Source of the DNA: Alnus glutinosa
Lineage: Eukaryota > Streptophyta > Magnoliopsida > Fagales > Betulaceae
Direction of reading: 5' to 3'
Length of the DNA stretch: 64,000 nucleotides
Assembly (NCBI RefSeq): GCF_958979055.1
Contig: NC_084894.1
Span: 18,631,616-18,695,615, forward strand
The position numbers and the translations under genes are program-made. This document shows, one piece after another, positions 53,366-64,000 of the stretch. Every line of letters begins with the position of its first letter. The first letter of the stretch is position 1. The notes beneath the pieces are model-generated. The model was not told the origin of the DNA. It saw only the letters and a list, made by a program, of their open reading frames with translations, and searched no databases.

Positions 53366-53887
53366 ATATCCAATAAACATAATAGTATGTTAATCAATCA
53401 AAAAGATACTACTCTCCTTATCAAAGACATTAATGACAAAGGAAAAAAAAAAAAAAAATCAGCATAGAGTCTTGCAATAAGCAATTCAAACAAGTAAAAT
53501 CTATCTCCCATGTACATCACATGAGTGGGTGATGCAAAGAAACAAAAGACCTCTGTAAGAGCTAGACAATACCACATCTAGAAACTCTCTTCTAATCCCA
53601 ACCATGATCATGAGCAAAGCATAAAGTGCAACATGAATGAAATGCAACACCATGAACAGTAGAACACATGATATGCAGAATTGAATATTTTGAAGAAAAA
53701 AATGAGATCCTCCCACTTAATGTATGATCAAATATCTAGATTGTACACAAGAAAATTTTATTAATAGCTCGTGTTAAATGATGAATTCCCAACATAATTA
53801 ATGCTCAAAGTGTGCAAAGTAGGAATGAGAGTCAAAAGATGAATGGATCAAAATTTACTTTAACAAAAACAAAGCAATATGTTCTAC
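53366..53887. other. Copia-related flank, no gene
   Basis: 53597-53887 repeats 6512-6815. The rest has a poly-A run (53442-53457) and no supported ORF. At 53887 the repeat is cut by the next LTR: the sister copy reads on uninterrupted at about 6811-6830 ('gttccactcaacccatg'). Confidence 0.6.
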
Positions 53888-55189
53888 TGTAACGACCCAT
53901 TTTTTTTTTTTTTTTAATACAAATCATTTGCATAATCATTAATCTCTCCAAATACAAATGGATCCTCACAGTGGCACGATGGTGTATCGTAAAGCCAACG
54001 TATGGTATATATCCCATAATATGCACCTGGTAAATCAGAGTAACGTCTATCTAACAATGCAGCGGAAACATAAACCAACCCGAATAGCGGAAATCATAAC
54101 ATACACTTCTATCACATATAATTACAACAAGAGCCATTTAACATCTATTTGTTTAAGTCCTATCAATGTAACAATTATACAACAAGAATGTCTTACAAAG
54201 AATAAGTGACACAAGTGTCACAAGCCACATACACAACCTCTAAGACAGTGGACAACCCGCAGTCCACCAATTACACCCGTCGCGGCGAGATTCAATCATA
54301 ACATTCCAAGTACACTACTACAAGACCATCAACTACAACTGGAGTACCTGTAGCCAGATGAACATCATCTATACGGTTGTGGGGGTTTGTCACATCCATA
54401 TAGGTGAAAGAATGAGTTCACCATCTCAGTACATAATACTGATACCTCATTGATATTAAACTGACTAAGTTTTCGCAAAGAACCAACTTTTCATTTTTAG
54501 TCTTGTGAGCACTATATCAGCTACCAATGTTATAAACTTTTATTTGAAAAACCCCCATAGCTGATGCAGCAAACACCGACTACTAGAAAACATTTAAAAC
54601 ATACTATGTAGTTGAGATTATACATAGAAGTTCCGTTTGTAGAAACAACTACGTGGGACCTCACCTACGATAATGCTTTGTGGTTTGTTTGCTTAGGTTT
54701 ACATACACACGAGGATATCCACATGTACTTAACCCTTAGGCTTAAATAATGGCATTTAGTCTGCTGTATCGAAACACAGGCATCCCATGCATAAGAAATA
54801 CCTACCTCCCAATACATTGAGGCTTAATGCATTTTGGAAATAATAAAATAAGACATTTAGCTTAGCTATACAAAGACATTTGTATTTCAGTTACTGGTAA
54901 CACTACGCTTGAATACATTGAGACTCATTGCCTTTGAGCGTCAGTGTGATCATGCGAGCACTAGAGTGAGACTTCAATATGCAAGCACGTCTTTGCTGAA
55001 AAACAAATAACAACTGCCTACTATACCAAGACATAACATTCCAATCTTTGAATAATGTGAACATTTAGGCACATCCAAACTCAATGCTTCTTAAATCATG
55101 CAAATAGAAATATACATATCATAAAAACAATGCACACAAACACACCATGATATATGTAAGCATATGCCGATTGAACAGAGACACGTATC

Positions 55190-55320
55190 TCAATAGAACA
55201 GGGACCGTATCCCAAGGTAACATAAAGTCCGTAACTCAAAGAGAACAGGGACCATATCCTATATTAACATCGAGTCCGTAACTCCAGAGAACTACAGGGA
55301 CCGTATCCCAAGGTTTGCGC
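55190..55320. repeat. Degenerate minisatellite in LTR
   Basis: Copies of 'gaacagggaccgtatcccaa' and 'gagtccgtaactcc', as at 13375-13590. Confidence 0.65.
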
Positions 55321-56255
55321 CGTTAATCATGCAATGCATCATGTCCCAATTTTATAACTCACTGAAAATCCAAATCATATACAATCCAACCATAGTCTAC
55401 AAAATTCCCAACCACAGCACACAATCACACAATCACACAATCACACAATTCATTCCATGCTCCATGTACAATATACAATTCTCCAAAATATTATTGATAA
55501 GTTTAACATACTCGAAAGTACTCAAATTATCCAAAACAGTTATATTCAACATACAATTGGTTCGGATTTATAAAACAACATATATATCTTGCAATTCATT
55601 AATATATGAAAATAATAGTTTCTCAGTGAGTAGAATACTCACCTTACCTGCAAACATTTATGATGTCAGACTAGCTATTGAATCCTATACGTTATGACGC
55701 AAACACTACCCGCGTGCTCACACGTCGCATAACCCACTTCTAAAACTAGCTAAGTATCCTAAACTATTATTATGTTGTCATTTAGGTTTTAAGTTTGTAT
55801 TATATCTTGTTTATTAATACAATGATGTCTTTATTATTTTCATTAGCTTATCTATTATTGTTTTATTACATTATTATTGCTAACGTTTTTTATAGTTTGT
55901 CATTCATTTATTAAGTTAACAATATATATATATTTTAGTCATACACATGTATATGTATACATATATATACATATACACGTACAATACTTAAACTTAATCC
56001 ATTAAGTCTTTCCAACTTAGAACCTTAGTGACTTATACCTTAAAGGTTATCTTAATGTCTTTAATTATATTAGACTAAAATCCATAATCTATTTATATAA
56101 TCACTTTACCTATTCATGGGTTTATTCTTTCATTATGCTAACATATTTTGTTTGCTCATTTACTCAATGTTGTCTTTACTCATTTATTTATATTAGTCAT
56201 TATCTTATTCATTTAACTTCCCACTAAATAATAACCAACTCAACTCCTTTTAGGG

Positions 56256-58765
56256 TGTAACGCCCCAAATTTGAGCCTGCAAATTTGTAAGCAGAAACCT
56301 CCGGTTTCCACGTGACATTACTACATCAGAGATAAATTCTCGCAGCGGAATATATTTATTTTCTTCTAAAGCCTTAGGAATTGATAGCATAACACATTTA
56401 TAGCTGACTGAAATACCTCGATACGTTTATTAAAAGTTACTTAGGTTTATCTTTACATCCTATATGCACACTAGGTGCATCAAAATTAGTGCTACAGGCA
56501 GCACATAAGCATATAACATAAAACATGTCGAACATGACATTGTTATAAATATTTACATGCCATAAAACAAAACACATATAAGTGCAACTAGTAATTTCTA
56601 AGCTAGCACATGATAGTTCGTTGATGGTTTCAAAAACCATCGAAACTGGCATATGGGTCCATGCCTTCATTCTCTAGATCTGCATCAGTAACTATGCAAA
56701 TATGACGTCATCATATTTACATAGACAAACAAGTGAGTCATCCATTTTCATATCTAAGTTACCATCAGATTAATAACAGTTCATAAATAATATAAATGCA
56801 AGAGTTGTTTGAATATGCATCGTAGTAACCATTTAGTTTGTGTTTTATGATCATCTTACTTCAGACCTCTCGTTCTTAGGTATCCAAACCTGTTTATGTC
56901 CTTTGCCTCACACTTAAAGTCTTACCTGTTTGCACTGGAATCCTACCGGTCCCAGCATTAGTTATATATTAGGACTTTGGACACCCCTGGGTCACTATGA
57001 ACCCCCTGGATCCACTGACTAGCCTTCCTTCCACTTGCTATTACATCAGCTTGTTGATGGCTATCTCATCAGCCGTTATATTAATTGGACATAACATGCA
57101 ATGCATGAACAACCACATGCAATAAACACACACCACACAGTCCTAATGAAACATAGAATCATTCCTCAGTAAGTACATCCATACTTACCCTCTTCCCCGT
57201 GAAGTCCTTAGACTTCTTTTTTGTATAAAAATCCATCCATACAATAATATACAAATCAATTATCTATCAAACAAATCATTGTTTATAGACCCTCATCTCT
57301 TTATATTTATTATTATCCATCACTTCATTATATTTGAGACGATCACTTACGATAATTGTAAAACCTTGGTTCATAATTTGATGACGAGGCTATATGACCA
57401 ATACCACCAAATATGAACTTGAAGGATTAAAATATATCATAAGGACAATAAGAGTAAATACGATCAACTCTTGAAGGTCATAAGATCAGTCATGAGGACA
57501 GTGAAATTTAAATACGAAATATAAACACGATCAACTCATGAAAGTCATAAGATCAATCATGAGGATAATGAAATTTAAATACGAAATATAAATACGATCA
57601 ACTCATGAAAGTCATAAGATCAGTCATGAGGACAATGAAATTTAAATACGAAATATAAATACGATTAACTCATGAAAGTCATAAGATCAGTCATGAGGAC
57701 AATTAAATGTAAAAGCAGTTTATATTACCCTTTACTTTAATTCTTTTATCTCTTAAGCTTATTGGGTCTTTTAAACAATTCATAAAAAAAAAAAAAGTAA
57801 TGAAATCAACTAGTAAGGAAGAAGTGTCAAGATTTACTTACCAATTTGATTTGGAGAGAAAAATAACTTCAAGAACACCAAAGTGGTTGTGTGGTAGAAG
57901 GAGAGAAAAAGGGAGAGAAAACCAAAGCACAAAGCTTTCAAGAAAGTTGTCTTGGATTGTGTGGAAAAACAAAGAGCCTTGCATGCTTATTTATAGGAGG
58001 AAGGTAGGGGTATTGAGGTGCAAAATGTAATAAAATAATTACCCTATTGGATAAGTTCTTGCAAATAAGTCCTTGCTTTATTATCTAATTGCATTTTGGG
58101 ATTTTCGTCCAAATGAGGGCAGCTTACTCCGAGAATTTTTTCGATGGTCAAACTGACTCCGATTAATGTGAAATTTTGAGGGTAGATAGAGGACTTCAAG
58201 CCAAAAATTTTCCCTTTTTGGTTCATCTCATTTTGAGTTCGTTTTGACGTAGTTTTGGTCAAGTCAAAGTTTCTGTCTATAAAGCCAAAATATCTTTTAT
58301 CCACTTTCAGCGTTCACACTTGCTTTATTGATTTTTCCTCCTTTTCATGATTACTTTTGAGATATTCCATTCTTTCATCATTACTTTTGTTTTTTATACA
58401 TAAATGTTTCTAGAAGCATGGAGATATTTTTCTTGCCAGTTTTTCGTTTAATATCGACAGTTGGGTTATTTAGGCTTGGGTCAAAAAGTCAACTGGTGGA
58501 CTTTTTTACAAACTTTTGCCATATGATAGATCTTTCTTTTGTAAGTACAACGGTCTTTGATTTATCTAAATCTGAGTTCGTTTGGCTGGTTTTCGATTCA
58601 ATCAAAGTTTAAAGCTTAAATATAACTTTTGAGTTTTCAAGGGTTTTTAGGGTTTGATCTTTAAGTTTTCAAAACAACTTTAGATTTGCTTGTAAAAACA
58701 TGTGGATATTGTTTCCTCAACAATATCAATGATTTCTTTAAGAGTTGAAATTACTGGACGTTACA
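56256..58765 (-). mobile_element. Solo LTR of the tandem-array family (2,510 bp)
   Basis: Starts TGTAACGCCCC, ends GGACGTTACA on the plus strand, flanked by TSD TAGGG (56251-56255 and 58766-58770). Its first 100 bp are the reverse complement of the array LTR end (shared CCGGTTTCCACGTGAC and the 'ctctgatgtagtaa' region), and the block near 56850-57060 matches the array's 34140-34400. It is clearly more diverged than the array copies are from one another, so it marks an older insertion of the family. Confidence 0.85.
57462..57716. repeat. Tandem repeat, period 67 bp, about four copies
   Basis: Units beginning GATCAACTC at 57462, 57529, 57596 and 57663 (the last GATTAACTC), containing 'catgaaagtcataagatcagtcatgagg'. 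Inside the solo LTR. Confidence 0.9.
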
Positions 58766-60451
58766 TAGGGCATAATCCAAAACTTCGTCACATCACCAAA
58801 ACTCCTCCACCACATTAAGTCCATCAACACAACACCACACATCTCTCATTTCAACTTATATACAAGAGTTCTAAAATCAACCTTAATCAATGGCCAAGAC
58901 ATCAACAATCATCAAAAGCCTAAAACCAAACTCAAAGAATACCTATTCAGTACCTCCACACCAAACCCTTAAAATCCATCTCCTGTTCAGTTAACATCAA
59001 CCCTAAAACATAAATAAACTTGATCCCTAACAAATAAACACAAACTAACATAATTATCTCATTTACAAGTACAAAACAAGATTTGGATTTCCATCAAAAT
59101 ACCCATCAAGATCACCCCCTCTAATTGGCTATCACAAGGACATCATTATAGAAATCTAACCACATATTTAACAATCCATCCTTAAATATCAAAACCAACT
59201 CCTACACTGAATCTAAACTCATCAAACATAATCCAAGGCTAAAAGAACTCAATCTCAACCATAAGCAATAACACTTTCCAAATAACGTAAATTCTCAGCA
59301 TTAAAATACATATCCATCAATATCGATAATAATATCCTCAAACCCAAACCAATAATCTCATAACACAAACCCTAATTTTCGGACCCAAATAGAACTCCCA
59401 CAAATCAACATGATTTCAATTTTCAAACCCAATGGGTATGATAAAATTATAAAGAAAAACTTCAAAACTTAACTTATAGCTTCCATTGACAAAATCCCTT
59501 AATAAATAACTCAAAAATCAATTACAAACTCTCCAAAACCGAAAACCCATTTGGTCACTAGGAGAACACCCATATCCAAGCACAATCACTACACCATTCG
59601 GCCAAACCTAGCAAAACAACCACCAAAATTACACCAAGCCATCAGCTACCGAAAATACGAAACCCAAAGAGAAACAATACTCAACCGGTAAAACTCATCC
59701 CAAAATAACCCATTCGGTTCAAGCAAAAAATCAAAGGAAAGATCTAAATAAAATCAAAGACAATGGGAAAAGCAATCTTACCATGGAATTTCGGCATTTT
59801 TCGATCTCTCAATCTCTACAAGAAATCTCTCTTGGGCTCCATCTCTCTAACGGTTCCGGTGTATACTAAAAGAGATGGAAGAAAGTAGATGGGGAAGGAG
59901 CTGCTGGAACCGAGAGGAAGGGGAGGAAGAATAAAAGAGAAGAAGAGAAGGGAAAGGGCATGTGTGTGATGTGGAGAGAAGAGGAAGAAACGAATAAGGG
60001 AAGGGGGCTGCTATCGTGAAATAGGGGAGAGAGGAAGGGAAAGAAAAGAAAGGAAAAAAGGAAAAGAAGAAAGGTGGGTTGCGTGGGTTGAGGGGAAAAG
60101 AAAGAAAATTGAAAAGAAAAGAAAAGGAAAAGGATAGGGTAAGGACACTTGGCGCGATGTGAGTGGCTGGAAGAAGATGGGGTAATCTTCTCTTAGCCAT
60201 TTAGGTGATGACATGTGGTAGGGGAAGATTTCCTTTATTTTTAAAGTCTCCAACTTATATAAATTACAATAGGACCCCATTTTATTAAAACCTTATCATT
60301 TAACAATTAACATTTGGTCTCATATATATTTAAACCACACTTTTATTAATGTAATTAATTATTTATTCAACTAGGACCTATTATAATAATTATCACTCTA
60401 TTTTTATTACTTTATCTTAAACATATTTATTTTGATAATACAATTATTATT

Positions 60452-61094
60452 TGTAACACCCCATATTTTGAGATATTGAATATAATATATTAAAATATGA
60501 TTTAAGACCTAATAATAAGGCAAGGGAATAACTATGAATATTTATTTATTAAGAAGCGCTTATAGGTTCAATCTAATAAAAGTTTAAACGGATCTTAAAC
60601 TTTGGAATAACGAATATAGGGTTAAACAAACTCCATTTTGGTCGATTCAAAAGCCAAAATTCTCTTCTTGAAGTCCTTTAGCTACCCTCCGAATTTCATA
60701 ATTTTTGAATTCTGTTTAAGGTGCAAAAACACTCACAAAAAATACTACCCCTAAATTGGAAGAAAATTTAACAATAATAATTTGTGAGCCCATTTTATTA
60801 TTATATAATACCAGCCCAACCCATGATTATCTTGAATCCGCACTTTTAATACCCAGCCCAACCCATATGTTGTAGAACCCATCTCCACAACATTATACTC
60901 AGCTTAGCTAATCATAAGATAAACAAATCAGTTGAGGATAGGATATATTTTTTCTCCCACTTGCAGTCCAAGACTTTTACGCCCCTCACTACCGTCGTCC
61001 TCCTGCATGCTGCCCACATTGGTCTCTCTACCTTTGATCAAGATCCAACTCAAATGGATCTCAACCATTCAAGAAGTCTATAAAAGGAAGGCAG
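60452..61094 (+). repeat. LTR 5' fragment (plus), interrupted
   Basis: Starts TGTAACACCCCATATTTTGAG and follows the first part of the solo LTR at 8071 ('gatattgaat', 'ctttggaataacg', 'tcataatttttg'). It is cut at 61094, seven bases after a TATAAAAGG box, by the Gypsy element starting at 61095. The rest may lie beyond the window. Confidence 0.75.
61079..61087 (+). promoter_or_regulatory. TATA box of the interrupted LTR
   Basis: TATAAAAGG, at the position matching TATAAAT (8914-8920) in the related solo LTR. Confidence 0.55.
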
Positions 61095-61454
61095 TATAAC
61101 GCCCGAGAATTTAGCAGTAATATTTATAATTATATAGGTATGTAATATATATATATATATACAGTGCAGTCCAGCAAACACGTAACAACACCTGTCGATG
61201 GGGTAAAACGAAAATTATCACAGCCATTGATGATTTTTAGCTAATCAGAAATTTCGCCTATTTTTGAGACACTGGACGGCTGGGCAAACTTAGTTAGTGA
61301 GAATAACTTGAGTTTAGTTAGAATCAAAATCCTCGTTCAATAGAGATAAGAGATATTAGATAATTTTTATCCTTTAAACCAGCATTGAACACATGTTGAG
61401 CCCCTGTCCATCGATCAAAACGGTACTTAATTAATCCACGCCCTCAGAGTCTTC

Positions 61455-61462
61455 TATAAAAG
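61455..61462 (+). promoter_or_regulatory. Gypsy LTR TATA box
   Basis: TATAAAAG, with a leader of the AAACCATCG and TTCTTCC type following; best promoter candidate of the LTR. Confidence 0.5.
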
Positions 61463-62154
61463 AAAGCCCAAGCATTGAACTTCCTTAAAAAAACCATCGT
61501 TTTCACCAAAACTCTACTGAGCCAGAAACAGAGTACCTTCTTGCTCTATGCTGTCTTGGTTTAGTGAAGACCAAAAACCCCTTCTTTTCTTCCCTTTCAT
61601 TCTTCCGAGTTGCACCTCACTTGTTAGGAGTTATGATGGCAAAAACTTAGGAAGAAATTTTCTTAGATAACTTGCAAAATCAGTACTTAAAATACTACAG
61701 AACGGTGAAGGACAATTCTCATCTTTTGTTGTTGGAGTGACCGGGTGTGTAAGAAAAAGAAAGAAAATTTTAAGATAATAATTCTAAAAACTTCCGCCAG
61801 TAGCTTGGAGGAGGGAAAACAAAGGAGTAGAATGCCCTGTTTTTCTACAGCTTTGGTAAGCCATGGTTCTCCTATGATTGTGTCTTTCTTTGTTGATTAG
61901 ATATATATATATATATATATAATGGATTAATTAAAGGTGTAAGTGATGCAGGTGTGTGTGTGTGTGACGTTGGTAGAGTGGGGGTAAAACCGATACGTGT
62001 ATGTGTGTGATGCAAACGTGTGTGTGTGTGTGTTAAAGACAAGGGTTAAATGCTATATGCGTGAATGAAATGAGAACATGTGTCTGTGTGTGCTGTGACG
62101 TGAGAGAGTGTGTGTTGGACAGTGGATCTGTGAGTGTTATACATACACACATAC

Positions 62155-62206
<52 letters not shown>
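62155..62206. repeat. (TA)n(TG)n compound microsatellite
   Basis: Alternating TA followed by a long TG run. It gives His-Thr frames on the minus strand that are not genes. Confidence 0.9.
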
Positions 62207-63048
62207 TCGTGTTAGTTTGTAATAAAGTGAAAATATTTTCAAAACGCCGTTATGCTGCCCAACTATTTTTATTAGGCATTTGATATAATAATGCTGTTAC
62301 CCTGCTCATTTGTTTATAAAACTTAATGCCTGAAATAAAAGTAAAATACTATAGTAAACTAAAGGATTAAAATGGAGATATCCGTAGTTTATATGTTGAT
62401 CATTGCGTAAATATGACTATGCAGTTACCTTCCTGTGGAGTCTCTCTTTGGAAGCAAAAGCAGTAAGTATGTCTATACTTACTGAGGACGAAGCTGGTGG
62501 ACTTTTTCCATAATATTGTGTTTATTGCTTTATTTATTTGGTTGCGCATGTGATTTTACATATTTTCTATTTTAATTAAACTGGTTAATAACAAAGCTGG
62601 TATGCAGCGGGGGGGTTGATGGCTGCCAGTGGAACCTTTGGCTTCCGTGACACTTAATAAATAAACGGGTTATGACCTTTGGCTCATAGTCTGCTGGAAC
62701 CTTTGGATTCCAGTAACAAACAAATAATCTTTATGTGAGGGGAACCGTTGGCTTCCACAACACGCTAATCCGGACCGCTGGTTCCATCACGAGAGGAGTG
62801 CAAAAGATGATAATTAAACTTTGCATTTAAGTTTATCATATTACTGCTTCATAATTATGTTTATATTCAATCTATGTCTATGATTCGCAACCGTAGACTA
62901 TATATTGCGTATACATATGATTATGAAATTTTATTTCATTATGTTGCATTTCATAAATAAATCAACATTCATATTATATTATGGGAAACAGTGGACTCAC
63001 TTAGGTATTTTGTATTGTTGTTTTCTCTCTGTGTTATTTATTAATACA

Positions 63049-63090
63049 GGTTATGAAGAGGAAGAATATCAGGATTATCCAGACCCTTAG
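63049..63090 (+). other. Conserved short open segment in Gypsy LTR (GYEEEEYQDYPDP-stop)
   Basis: Follows a pyrimidine-rich tract and TTAATACAG, an acceptor-like context, and ends TAG. Fourth member of the set at 1309, 2850 and 10866. Confidence 0.4.
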
Positions 63091-63478
63091 ATGGATCCTG
63101 ATATTAATAGCTGAGGCTAGACTGCCTCTTTTTGCGAACTATTACAACATAGTTCATTAACTTAGTTTCAGAGACAATATTTATATTTCTGCTGCTATGA
63201 GATAACTAAACTCTAGATATTTTGACCTGTATAATTATATGTGCCCTGTGCGGCCCAACTACTATCTTATGTATAATTATGATGACTTACTTTATATATA
63301 TTTTGAGGTATTTCAGTTAGAGGCTCTGTTGTGTTATTTAAATCCAAGTCTGTTGGATAATTATAATTTCCGCTACCAATTTATAACTCTGATGTTATAG
63401 TAATGTCACGTGAAAATCAAAAAAATAAAAATAAAAAATTCACTTTCGCCTTTTTGTAAAAGGCGGGGCGTTACAGTT

Positions 63479-63492
63479 TGGTATCAGAGCAG
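63479..63492 (+). promoter_or_regulatory. Gypsy primer binding site
   Basis: TGGTATCAGAGCAG three bases after the LTR end; consensus initiator-Met site. Confidence 0.85.
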
Positions 63493-63865
63493 TTTAATCT
63501 GAGGACCCTAGACTTGACCTTAGTATAAAAATAAAACACGAAAGAGCTATAGGAATACAAAAATATTTTTGGTTTGTATATATGTATATTCTAAGTAAAA
63601 TATAGAATTCCAAATTAGAGTGAGAATAAAATTCCTAACATATTTCATTGGATGTATGCATTTATGCGCTTTAAATGTATTGTGTATAATGATTATTTAC
63701 TTGGGTGATTTTAATTGTTATAATAATTGTATTTGTTTATTAGTATTGATGGATTCTTGTTAATGATTAGTTTTAGTTGATTTTTAAGTGTTATATAGTC
63801 TTTTTAAAGGAGATTGATTTTTAGTCTACGAAATGTGGGATAACTGTTCCTTTAAATACAAAATC

Positions 63866-64000
63866 ATGCCTCCTAGATGCCTTCCTCTCTGTGACTTTAA
63901 CTATGACCCGCGTCCCGAAGAAAATAATGAGGAAGAGCTACCACCTCCGCCTCCACCGCCACCATACAATGATGGAATACACCCGGCCTTAATACAATTT
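63866..64000 (+). CDS. Gypsy gag, N-terminal 45 codons (partial)
   Basis: MPPRCLPLCDFNYDP, an acidic stretch, then a Pro-rich run and YNDGIHPALIQF. It matches the gag start at 2050 (minus) residue for residue in most positions. Open to the window edge, so this copy may retain a full gag. Confidence 0.8.
   Translation, partial: MPPRCLPLCDFNYDPRPEENNEEELPPPPPPPPYNDGIHPALIQF

Larger units (their letters stand above)
53888..60451 (-). mobile_element. Long LTR (minus), containing a nested solo LTR
   Basis: Starts TGTAACGACCCAT at 53888 and matches the solo LTR 12111-16243 block by block, including the 'gtccgtaactccagagaac' minisatellite. After the nested insertion 56256-58765 it continues to about 60451, where another LTR begins. 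Its own 5' end (right) and TSD are not seen. A strongly purine-rich plus strand at 59860-60160 (a pyrimidine-rich leader on the element's strand) yields Phe/Ser/Pro-rich minus-strand frames that are not genes. Confidence 0.7.
61095..63475 (+). repeat. Gypsy 5' LTR (2,381 bp)
   Basis: Ends GGGGCGTTACA. TATA box TATAAAAG at 61455-61462, several GT-rich tracts at 61951-62210 including a run of about (GT)22, a poly-A-rich insertion near 63418-63438, and the conserved short open segment at 63049-63090. Confidence 0.85.
61095..64000 (+). mobile_element. Ty3/Gypsy-type element, 5' end (runs off right edge)
   Basis: 5' LTR 61095-63475, primer site 63479-63492, leader, and the start of gag at 63866. 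Same family as the deleted element at 939-6071. The LTR starts TATAACGCCC (TG changed to TA) and the candidate target 5-mer GGCAG (61090-61094) cannot be checked at the far end. Confidence 0.85.

Noticed and set aside
59847..60280. Minus-strand Phe/Ser/Pro-rich frames (89 and 117 codons)
   Set aside because: Pyrimidine-rich LTR leader sequence, low complexity.

Overview
The window is nuclear DNA from a flowering plant, most likely a woody eudicot. The evidence is a fasciclin-like arabinogalactan protein (FLA) gene of the secondary-wall type, a Cassandra element carrying 5S rRNA sequence, Copia and Ty3/Gypsy LTR retrotransposons with initiator-Met tRNA primer sites, and CACGTG/AT-rich intergenic DNA. 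No bacterial-style operons, CRISPR array, tRNA gene or genuine rRNA gene was seen. The species cannot be named from the sequence. Only one complete host gene was found (FLA, 24264-25079, minus strand); the rest is almost entirely nested retroelements.

Layout. 1-938: the 3' end of a second FLA gene (plus strand) with its 3' flank, and an orphan exon-like end of an unidentified gene (minus strand). The FLA 3' end and flank recur as an inverted copy at 23712-24434, so the two FLA genes point at each other across about 24 kb of inserted elements. 939-6071: a deleted Gypsy element (minus) with a target site duplication (TSD), its long LTR holding a Copia solo LTR. 6274-7718: an LTR tip and a piece of a pol-less Copia element. 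7719-22375: a Cassandra element split by two insertions, a 3.15 kb solo LTR in its interior and a 10.8 kb Copia-type element in its 3' LTR. That Copia element carries a 4.1 kb solo LTR and a LINE-like insertion. Most boundaries are fixed by matching TSDs and by empty sites in sister copies. 22381-25079: unassigned DNA, then the FLA gene. 25080-27630: intergenic DNA with a perfect hairpin and a MITE-like repeat.

27631-53365: another pol-less Copia-type element (plus), with gag and a second ORF resembling the 'putative plant transposon protein' family. Its second ORF is split by the most striking feature here, a 19,169 bp tandem retrotransposon array (32255-51423). The array is LTR-internal-LTR-internal-LTR-internal-LTR: four 2,705 bp LTRs and three 2,783 bp interiors, with a strict 5,488 bp period and a single flanking TSD (GCTTT). 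The units are almost identical by eye. The interiors have no gag or pol but carry a 176-codon antisense ORF for a coiled-coil protein; the middle copy is broken by one CpG-type nonsense change.

53366-64000: a Copia-related flank, a large minus-strand LTR (53888-60451) holding a solo LTR of the array's family, a truncated LTR (60452-61094), and the 5' LTR, primer site and gag start of a Gypsy element that leaves the window.

The elements do not form a pathway. Together they record successive insertions between two inverted FLA copies. All divergences and boundaries were judged by eye, without alignment software.
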